Below are positions 1 to 4,912 of a DNA stretch of 6,381 bases, piece by piece (the stretch's first letter is position 1; each line of letters starts with the position of its first letter). A program made the translations under genes and the position numbers. The notes below the pieces were generated by a model, which saw only the letters and a list, made by a program, of their open reading frames with translations, was not told the origin of the DNA and did no database searches. The stretch spans positions 1 through 6,381 of the forward strand of contig CAIKFN010000009.1 in assembly GCA_903826715.1 (NCBI GenBank), written 5' to 3'. The DNA comes from an uncultured Actinomycetes bacterium (lineage in GTDB: Bacteria; Actinomycetota; Acidimicrobiia; Acidimicrobiales; RAAP-2).

Positions 1-72
1 AACGGCACTAAACCTGCCATCTCCAAGGGGTTCAACAGCACAGGCATCACGTAGGGGTCGGATCGTATTCAT
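1..72 (-). CDS. N-terminus of a probable thioesterase-family protein (partial, runs off the left edge)
   Basis: On the minus strand an open frame starts with ATG at 72-70 and runs off the window after 24 codons, reading MNTIRPLRDACAV followed by EPLGDGRFSAV. The stretch VEPLGDGRFSA resembles the first strand of actinobacterial acyl-CoA thioesterase (TesB-like, hotdog fold) proteins, which often begin with a short helix followed by a T/AVTPLGDGR-type sequence. That family hydrolyses acyl-CoA thioesters to free acid and CoA. The start is well supported: an in-frame TAA lies at 84-82, no other start codon intervenes, and an AAGG Shine-Dalgarno sequence (83-80) sits 7 nt before the ATG. The gene is divergent from mmsA and shares its 62 bp upstream region. 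That it is a real gene start is fairly likely; the product is an inference from about a dozen residues, and catalytic residues lie outside the window. Confidence 0.55.
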   Translation of the reverse strand, partial: MNTIRPLRDACAVEPLGDGRFSAV

Positions 73-83
73 CTGACAACCTT

Positions 84-112
84 ACGACAGTGCTCAGGCG
101 TGCCTGTAGATT
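84..112 (+). promoter_or_regulatory. Candidate promoter of mmsA with a palindrome in its spacer
   Basis: ACGACA (84-89, GACA matching the end of TTGACA) and TAGATT (107-112, 4 of 6 matches to TATAAT) are separated by exactly 17 bp. Transcription would begin near 118-119, leaving a short leader that contains only the ribosome binding site. The TAGATTAGA stretch read on the other strand gives TCTAAT (115-110), a possible -10 box for the divergent edge gene, so the two promoters may overlap. Both hexamers are imperfect, so this is a prediction based on spacing and position. Confidence 0.3.
95..106. repeat. Inverted repeat CAGGC-GT-GCCTG, candidate operator
   Basis: Perfect 5 bp arms CAGGC (95-99) and GCCTG (102-106) flank a 2 bp centre. 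The outer flanks ACAG (87-90) and CTGT (104-107) are also complementary. The repeat lies in the middle of the divergent region, between the candidate -35 and -10 boxes of mmsA, where a dimeric repressor could control both directions. No regulator gene is visible in the window, so the binding protein is unknown. Confidence 0.4.
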
Positions 113-120
113 AGAGACCT

Positions 121-130
121 AGGAAGAAGG
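121..130 (+). promoter_or_regulatory. Ribosome binding site of mmsA
   Basis: The purine run AGGAAGAAGG contains two Shine-Dalgarno-like cores (AGGA and AAGG). The nearer one ends 4 nt before the ATG at 135, which supports that start codon. Confidence 0.7.
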
Positions 131-134
131 AAAA

Positions 135-1613
135 ATGCCGACAATTCAGCACTTTATTAATGGGAAACGCGTTGACGGAAGTGGAGATATTCCTGTCTTC
201 AATCCCGCTACTGGAGAGCAGTCTGGTAGTGCCCCAATTGCTGACGCCACGCTGCTTGATGAAGTCGTTACCCAGGCCCAAGAGACCGCACGGACATGGC
301 GCAATTCTTCACTCTCAGTTCGAACAAACATCCTTTTCACCTTCCGTGCGCTGCTCGTAAAGCACACTGACGAGCTCGCTTCGATCATCACTGCCGAGCA
401 TGGAAAAACTATTGCTGACGCCAAGGGTGAAATTGCTCGAGGACTTGAGAACGTGGAATACGCATGTGGTCTTGCTGAGCACATGAAGGGCGGCTTTTCT
501 AGCCAAGTTGCAGATGGCGTTGATGTTCATTCAGTTCGTGAAGCTGTTGGAGTCGTTGCTGCAATCACACCGTTCAACTTTCCAATCATGGTGCCACTGT
601 GGATGACCGCTAATGCACTCGCTACTGGAAACGTAGTTATCTTGAAGCCATCTGAGCGTGACCCATCGGTTTCTGTTCGCATCGCTGAGCTTCTTAAAGA
701 AGCAGGTCTCCCAGACGGTGTGTTTAACGTGCTGCATGGAAACGCAGACCTCGTAAATGGAATACTGAATCACCCAGGCATTGATGCAATTAGTTTCGTA
801 GGGTCAACGCCAGTTGCTAAGCACGTCTACGAAACGGGAACCAAGAACGCTAAGCGCGTCCAAGCACTTGGTGGCGCCAAGAACCACATGGTGGTCCTTC
901 CAGATGCTGACCTCGACATCGCAGCCGACGCTGCCATCAACGCAGGATTTGGTTCTGCTGGAGAACGCTGCATGGCCATCTCGGTGGTCGTTGCTGTAGG
1001 CAACGTTGCAGAACCCCTTATTGCCAAGATCACCGAGCGCATGGACAAGCTCACAGTTGGCCCTGGCAATGACCCAAAGTCTGACTTCGGCCCAGTGATC
1101 ACTAAAGAGCACCGTGACCGCATTGTTAGCTATGTAGTGAATGCTCCAGCTGACGGCGTAAAGGTTGTCCGTGACGGAACTGCAATGGCTGCTGACAAGG
1201 GCTTCTATGTTGGCCCATGTCTTCTAGATGGCGTTAAGCCTGGAATGAAGTCTTACGATGATGAAATCTTTGGACCAGTACTAGGTATTGCTCGCGTTGC
1301 AACATACTCTGACGCAGTTGCTCTCATTAACTCAAACCAATTCGGTAATGGAACTGCAATCTTCACTCGAGATGGCAATGCTGCTCGCCTCTTCAGTCGT
1401 GAAGTAACAGTAGGAATGATTGGAATTAATGTTCCAATTCCGGTTCCAATCGCTAGTTACTCATTCGGTGGATGGAAGAACTCATTATTCGGACACTCAC
1501 ACATTTACGGACCAGAAGGTTTCACCTTCTATACCCGCGCCAAGGTCATCACAACTCGTTGGCCACAACCATCTGAATCACAAATTGACCTCGGCTTCCC
1601 GAGAACTCGTTAG
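135..1613 (+). CDS. mmsA: Methylmalonate-semialdehyde dehydrogenase (CoA-acylating)
   Basis: This 492-residue protein has the full length and motifs of the MmsA/IolA branch of aldehyde dehydrogenases. The branch oxidises methylmalonate semialdehyde with NAD+ and CoA to propionyl-CoA and CO2 (valine, thymine or myo-inositol catabolism), and malonate semialdehyde to acetyl-CoA, in the cytosol. Visible features are the oxyanion asparagine N148 in TPFNFP, the NAD-binding K171 in LKPSE, the Rossmann FVGST (221-225), the catalytic C279 in AGERCM, E377 in EIFGP, and the family-typical VPIPVP (433-438) and SFGGWK (443-448). The position of the general-base glutamate of hydrolytic aldehyde dehydrogenases is N250 in GGAKNH, as is known for the CoA-dependent members. 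The start is fixed by a good ribosome binding site. A Nudix gene follows after 6 nt. The gene could serve valine or beta-alanine/inositol breakdown; no partner enzyme of either pathway is in view. Confidence 0.95.
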   Translation: MPTIQHFINGKRVDGSGDIPVFNPATGEQSGSAPIADATLLDEVVTQAQETARTWRNSSLSVRTNILFTFRALLVKHTDELASIITAEHGKTIADAKGEIARGLENVEYACGLAEHMKGGFSSQVADGVDVHSVREAVGVVAAITPFNFPIMVPLWMTANALATGNVVILKPSERDPSVSVRIAELLKEAGLPDGVFNVLHGNADLVNGILNHPGIDAISFVGSTPVAKHVYETGTKNAKRVQALGGAKNHMVVLPDADLDIAADAAINAGFGSAGERCMAISVVVAVGNVAEPLIAKITERMDKLTVGPGNDPKSDFGPVITKEHRDRIVSYVVNAPADGVKVVRDGTAMAADKGFYVGPCLLDGVKPGMKSYDDEIFGPVLGIARVATYSDAVALINSNQFGNGTAIFTRDGNAARLFSREVTVGMIGINVPIPVPIASYSFGGWKNSLFGHSHIYGPEGFTFYTRAKVITTRWPQPSESQIDLGFPRTR

Positions 1614-1617
1614 GAAA
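1611..1617 (+). promoter_or_regulatory. Shine-Dalgarno overlapping the mmsA stop codon (coupling site)
   Basis: The sequence TAGGAAA contains the mmsA stop TAG, and its AGGA core (1612-1615) lies 4 nt before the GTG at 1620. Ribosomes terminating on mmsA would cover this site, so translational coupling of the downstream gene is likely. It also supports the GTG as the start of that gene. Confidence 0.6.
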
Positions 1618-1619
1618 TC

Positions 1620-2036
1620 GTGAGTAAACAACACACCAGCGTCCGTTCATATGGCGTACTGATTCACGAAGGCAATGTTGCCCTCGTCAGGTCAAGCAAC
1701 CCCAAGCACCAGCCCCCACTTTGGTGGCTGCCTGGTGGAGGCATTGACTTTGGAGAATCACCAGAAGACACACTTCTTCGTGAATTCGTCGAGGAAACTG
1801 GCCTTGAAGTTAAGAATCCAAAGTTGATTGGTACAACCAGTGATCTTCGACGCAGAGATAACGGGGACAAACTTCACACCGTGAGGATTCTTTTCACCGT
1901 GGAACTTGCTGGTGGAGAGCTTCGTCACGAAGTTCACGGCACCACAGATCACGCTGGATGGTTCTCGCTTAGCGAACTGAGCGACATGAACCTTGCGGAC
2001 TACGCAAGAGATGCAATTGAACTAGCACGTAGCTAA
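1620..2036 (+). CDS. Nudix hydrolase
   Basis: This 138-residue cytosolic protein has an intact Nudix box at residues 40-62: G40, five residues, E46, seven residues, then R54 E55 F V E58 E59 T G61 L62, matching GX5EX7REUXEEXGU exactly. The RE..EE residues bind the Mg2+ or Mn2+ ions that let Nudix enzymes cleave a nucleoside diphosphate linked to another group. The length is typical of a single-domain Nudix protein. Before the box, residues 8-25 form the usual first strands (YGVLIHEGNVALVR), and WFSLSEL (114-120) is the common C-terminal motif. The substrate (ADP-ribose, NADH, CoA, a nucleotide sugar or a damaged nucleotide) cannot be read from the sequence, and I see no CoA-type signature. The start is GTG, coupled to mmsA with a 6 nt gap, so the pair should be co-transcribed. 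A link to the NAD or CoA used by MmsA is possible but only inferred. Confidence 0.92.
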   Translation: MSKQHTSVRSYGVLIHEGNVALVRSSNPKHQPPLWWLPGGGIDFGESPEDTLLREFVEETGLEVKNPKLIGTTSDLRRRDNGDKLHTVRILFTVELAGGELRHEVHGTTDHAGWFSLSELSDMNLADYARDAIELARS

Positions 2037-2055
2037 CTCGATTTTTCATAAGTTT

Positions 2056-3732
2056 TTAGAAGTACAACTTCTCCATTGATCGCTTCAAGAACTTCCCCGC
2101 TGGGTTTCTAGGGAGTGGATCAGTTGTAAATGCGATCCGCGTTGGAATCTTGTACTTTGCCATACGACCATTTAGGTATGTTGAGACTTGCTCTTCAGTA
2201 AGCGTCATTCCAGGCTTGGTCATGATTACACAGGCGACTTCTTCACCCAGGCGCTCATGCTTAATACCAAAGACTGCAGCTTCGTAAACTTCAGGAATTT
2301 CGTAGATTCCTGTTTCAACTTCAGCACCGTAAACGTTGTCTCCACCACGAATGATCATGTCCTTGGCACGGTCTTCAATGTAGATAAATCCTTCTTCATC
2401 AATGCGGCCAAGGTCACCGGTGCGTAGCCAGCCATTTACAAGTGTTTCCTTGTTGGCTTCGGGACGGTTCCAGTAACCGCGAATCAACATTGGACCCTTC
2501 ATCCAGATTTCTCCAGATGTATTGCGTGGCACTGGGTTGGCGTCTTCATCTCGAATTTCAAGTTCCATTCCTGGAAGTGGTGTGCGTCCAGTGGAATTTG
2601 GATGAGAGGTGTATTCCGTTCCAACATTTCCCGGACCGTAGGCATTCGTCTCGGTCATTCCGTAACTTAGGTTCGGACGTCCACTCTTGAAAGCACCATC
2701 CACTTGCTCAACGAGCTTCGCTGGTGCTGGAGCACCACCTCCGCCAACCGTGTTCAGTGAAGAAGTGTCGTACTTGGAGAAATTAGGGTGCTGGACCATG
2801 TCCCAAGACTGCGTAGGAACTCCAGTGAAGGTCGTGATGTGGTGCTTCTCAATGAGCTGTAGCGCACGTTCAGCATCCCACTTAAACATAATGACCATTT
2901 TGAATTGGTAAGCAAAGTTAGAAAGCATTACTGCCATGCCCGTTACGTGAAAGAGAGGAACCGCCAAGATCCCGACGTTAGGGAAAGGCGAATCTTTCTT
3001 TTCTTGTGCAAGGCCTTCAACACGCTTTCCGTTTGCACTGGCGCGAGCACTAAAAGCCATCATTGAGTTGCCAACTGCCTGGTGTGTTGAAACTGCGCCC
3101 TTAGGAAATCCAGTTGTTCCAGATGTGAACAAAATAATTGCGTCCATATCAGTTGTGATTTCAACGAATGGCATAGCTTCACCGCGAGCCACAACATCTT
3201 CCCAGCGCTTCGCAATGGCAGGAATGGCAACATTGCCTTCTCGAACAGTGATCATCTTGGTGCCATTACGTTCGCAAGGTCCGGTGGCGCGTTCAATTCG
3301 CTCGCTGTCAACAATGAGAACAGAGAGCCCTACATCTTTTAGAGAAAACTCGAGCTCTTCTTCAGTCCACCATGAGTTCATTGATACAGAAACTGCACCA
3401 ATGCCAGTAATCGCAGTGAAGGAAACTACCCATTCAGGAAGGTTGCGCATGGAAATACCAACACGGTCGCCAGGCTTGATGTTGTAGGTATGAACGAGTG
3501 CGTATGCAAGCGCATCAGCTTCTTGGTGCGTTTTCTTGTAAGACCATTCTTCATCTTCATAGACCATGTAGGTCGCATCAGATTCACGAGAAGGATTGAA
3601 AACATCTCGAAGCGCAACGGGGGCATTCTTAAATACCTTCATGGCAACGCCGTTAACAACGCCGTCTTCAACTTCAAACCATGAGCCAGGTCCGGTCACT
3701 TCGTCGATAGATTCCTGGTACCCAAGTGCCAC
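2056..3732 (-). CDS. Class I acyl-CoA synthetase (AMP-forming, fatty-acid or other carboxylate-CoA ligase)
   Basis: This 558-residue adenylate-forming enzyme activates a carboxylic acid with ATP to an acyl-adenylate and then transfers it to CoA. Its core motifs are in order: the phosphate-binding loop LFTSGTTGFPKG (201-212), the GGGGAP turn (330-335), YGMTET (357-362), the ribose-binding D440 in GWLRTGD, R455 in EDRAKD followed by the hinge and GGDNVYGAEVE (463-473), and the catalytic lysine K547 in NPAGKFLK. All catalytic residues are present and the length is normal for FadD-like ligases. The N-terminal text (GPGSWFE, MKVFKNAP, LRDVF) resembles actinobacterial acyl-CoA synthetases of broad, mostly uncharacterised specificity, so chain length is not assignable. 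The start is GTG at 3732-3730, the first possible start after an in-frame TAG at 3762-3760. An AGGGGG ribosome binding site lies 6 nt before it. The gene lies 105 bp downstream of the desaturase on the same strand and converges on the Nudix gene. Confidence 0.93.
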   Translation of the reverse strand: MALGYQESIDEVTGPGSWFEVEDGVVNGVAMKVFKNAPVALRDVFNPSRESDATYMVYEDEEWSYKKTHQEADALAYALVHTYNIKPGDRVGISMRNLPEWVVSFTAITGIGAVSVSMNSWWTEEELEFSLKDVGLSVLIVDSERIERATGPCERNGTKMITVREGNVAIPAIAKRWEDVVARGEAMPFVEITTDMDAIILFTSGTTGFPKGAVSTHQAVGNSMMAFSARASANGKRVEGLAQEKKDSPFPNVGILAVPLFHVTGMAVMLSNFAYQFKMVIMFKWDAERALQLIEKHHITTFTGVPTQSWDMVQHPNFSKYDTSSLNTVGGGGAPAPAKLVEQVDGAFKSGRPNLSYGMTETNAYGPGNVGTEYTSHPNSTGRTPLPGMELEIRDEDANPVPRNTSGEIWMKGPMLIRGYWNRPEANKETLVNGWLRTGDLGRIDEEGFIYIEDRAKDMIIRGGDNVYGAEVETGIYEIPEVYEAAVFGIKHERLGEEVACVIMTKPGMTLTEEQVSTYLNGRMAKYKIPTRIAFTTDPLPRNPAGKFLKRSMEKLYF

Positions 3733-3738
3733 TGATTT

Positions 3739-3744
3739 CCCCCT
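3739..3744 (-). promoter_or_regulatory. Ribosome binding site of the acyl-CoA synthetase
   Basis: On the minus strand AGGGGG lies 6 nt before the GTG start at 3732. It is the clearest Shine-Dalgarno match in this region and confirms the GTG. Most of it is complementary to CCCCTG further upstream in the same strand (read from plus positions 3773-3778). Confidence 0.55.
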
Positions 3745-3756
3745 GCTTGAATGTAA

Positions 3757-3787
3757 ATCCTACGCAGGTTGACAGGGGTCAAGTCAA
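3757..3787 (-). promoter_or_regulatory. Candidate promoter of the acyl-CoA synthetase
   Basis: On the minus strand, TTGACT (3787-3782, TTGA plus C matching the -35 consensus) is followed after 19 bp by TAGGAT (3762-3757, a TANNNT -10 box). The 19 bp spacer is long, and a second TTGACC (3782-3777) would give a spacer of only 14 bp, so the -35 assignment is uncertain. Initiation near 3750 would leave a leader of about 18 nt holding the ribosome binding site. This would give the synthetase a promoter separate from that of the desaturase. Confidence 0.3.
3769..3782. repeat. Inverted repeat TTGAC-AGGG-GTCAA, candidate operator
   Basis: Perfect 5 bp arms (3769-3773 and 3778-3782) are separated by 4 bp. 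A further copy of GTCAA follows directly at 3783-3787. The palindrome overlaps the candidate -35 region and spacer of the acyl-CoA synthetase promoter, a common place for a repressor of fatty-acid genes. The cognate regulator is not in the window. Confidence 0.4.
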
Positions 3788-3799
3788 CAACTGATTTCC

Positions 3800-3840
3800 T
3801 AATTGCATGTTTGCAAGCAAGGCGCCCTGAGGGGCAATTA
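3800..3840 (-). other. Structured element at the desaturase 3' end (possible terminator or RNA-processing structure)
   Basis: The arms TAATTGC (3800-3806) and GCAATTA (3834-3840) form a perfect 7 bp inverted repeat around 27 bp. Inside are two smaller repeats, TTGC-AA-GCAA (3811-3820) and GCCC-TGAG-GGGC (3824-3835, overlapping the outer arm by 2 bp). The outer arm includes the desaturase stop codon TAA (3840-3838). No U-run follows on the minus strand, so it is not a standard intrinsic terminator. It could block exonucleases, attenuate read-through into the synthetase, or be bound by a protein. Confidence 0.4.
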
Positions 3841-4779
3841 CAGCGTTACTGGCTTTGGGTTCGTAGCGAGTGCAGCGGCCTTTTGAGCCATACGCTCAAC
3901 CGTGGCGCTAAGTTGCTTAATCATCTCGGCAAGCTCCATTCGGGCCTTCTCAGCCTCTGCCGTGAGCCCTGCAATGTGGTCAACATCCCAGAGATTTAGT
4001 ACTGGATCAAGAACATCCTTTAGGAACTGGCTAAGTCCGTAGATTCCTTCGCGAGCAATTCGAACTGCGTGGCGAGTGAAACTCGGAATTCCAGTTCCTG
4101 GCATCGCAAACGCCTGAGCCTGCTTCGCAGCAGCAACCATCATTGTGGATGGATCAATTGCGAATGCGGCCATGGCAAGGTCTCGGTAGAAGAGGTAGTG
4201 CTTCGTTTCGTCACCAGCCACGAGCGCCAAAACATTTCGGCCCATTTTGTCGTCCTTAGGCAAGTGAGCACCAGTATTGCGGTGAGCAATCTGCGTGGCG
4301 CGCTCCTGGAAGGCAACGTAGGTAATGAGATCAGCGAAAGATTCGGGTTGTGGAACTTCACCCTTCTTCATTTGAACACGTCGGCCGTCTTCGAGCAATG
4401 TTGGATCAATGCAGCGTGTGATGTGAACCCAGTCACGCATCACCATGGCGTGTCGATTCTCTTCCATCGTCCACTGGTGGTTCCATTCGCGAATTGGGTG
4501 TCCCTTTGGGGCATGGCTGAGCAATGTGTTTGTGTAATACGGCAGGTTGTCTTCGGTGAGAAGATTTACGTAGATAGAGCTGCGAACACCGGCTGAGAGT
4601 GGGTAGTCACTTTCGCTCCATGCATGCTCACCGAAATTCTGTCCCTGGCCCCAATTAATTTGTTCGTGCGGGTACCAAAGACGTGGTGCTTCAAGGTGGC
4701 GGTTATAGAGACGCTCAACGTCAGGAGCTATTTCAAGAAGAAGATCAGTTTTGCTGTTCGGTAGCTGCTTGATAGACAT
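3838..4779 (-). CDS. Soluble acyl-[acyl-carrier-protein] desaturase (diiron)
   Basis: This 313-residue cytosolic protein belongs to the ferritin-like fatty acid desaturase type 2 family (plant stearoyl-ACP desaturase, mycobacterial DesA1/DesA2). These enzymes use O2 and electrons from a ferredoxin-type donor to put a cis double bond into acyl-ACP. All six expected diiron ligands are visible: E76 in LTEDNLPYY, E107 and H110 in EENRH, E159 in FQERATQ, and E191 and H194 in DETKH. There is no signal or transit peptide. Residues about 273-305 form an alanine- and glutamate-rich helical tail, possibly coiled. The length matches bacterial members and is shorter than the plant precursors. The start is ATG at 4779-4777 with only a weak GAAAG-like ribosome binding site. 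The gene precedes the acyl-CoA synthetase on the same strand and is divergent from the transporter. Position of the double bond cannot be predicted, and no ferredoxin or reductase is nearby. Confidence 0.92.
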   Translation of the reverse strand: MSIKQLPNSKTDLLLEIAPDVERLYNRHLEAPRLWYPHEQINWGQGQNFGEHAWSESDYPLSAGVRSSIYVNLLTEDNLPYYTNTLLSHAPKGHPIREWNHQWTMEENRHAMVMRDWVHITRCIDPTLLEDGRRVQMKKGEVPQPESFADLITYVAFQERATQIAHRNTGAHLPKDDKMGRNVLALVAGDETKHYLFYRDLAMAAFAIDPSTMMVAAAKQAQAFAMPGTGIPSFTRHAVRIAREGIYGLSQFLKDVLDPVLNLWDVDHIAGLTAEAEKARMELAEMIKQLSATVERMAQKAAALATNPKPVTL

Positions 4780-4863
4780 CGAGAACTTTCTGGTCTGTAG
4801 CTGAGGGAACAGTACGTAAATAGCGTAACCGGCAATTGAAGTTCGCAGGCATTCAGAATTAAA

Positions 4864-4892
4864 TAAATATCTGCTTGTGAATTAACGCTCAA
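4864..4892 (-). promoter_or_regulatory. Candidate promoter of the acyl-ACP desaturase
   Basis: On the minus strand TTGAGC (4892-4887, 4 of 6 matches to TTGACA) is separated by 17 bp from TATTTA (4869-4864), inside the most A+T-rich part of the 133 bp divergent region. The -10 match is poor, and an alternative TTTAAT (4863-4858) matches better but at a longer spacing. Placement is therefore tentative, and the leader would be about 80 nt. Confidence 0.25.
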
Positions 4893-4900
4893 GATGTAAG

Positions 4901-4912
4901 TAACCTTGCTCT
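4901..4912 (+). promoter_or_regulatory. Candidate leaderless promoter of the MFS transporter
   Basis: No Shine-Dalgarno sequence precedes the GTG at 4913. Instead a TANNNT hexamer, TAACCT (4901-4906), ends 6 nt before the start codon, which is the spacing expected if transcription begins on the start codon itself. Leaderless messages are frequent in actinobacteria. The hexamer is a weak match, so confidence is low. Confidence 0.3.

Noticed and set aside
146..484. 112-residue minus-strand open frame inside mmsA
   Set aside because: It is antisense to clear dehydrogenase sequence with a low-complexity, serine-rich translation; no independent start signal was seen.
2035..2054. AACT/AGTT stem between the convergent genes as a bidirectional terminator
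   Set aside because: The stem is only 4 bp, A+T-rich and has a 12 nt loop, too weak to call as an intrinsic terminator.
3068..3487. 139-residue plus-strand open frame opposite the acyl-CoA synthetase
   Set aside because: It is a mirror frame of a strongly conserved adenylate-forming domain, and its Ser/Thr/Arg-rich translation looks like shadow coding.
4069..4596. 175-residue plus-strand open frame opposite the desaturase
   Set aside because: It lies wholly antisense to a gene with all six diiron ligands, has no ribosome binding site, and its translation shows no recognisable domain.
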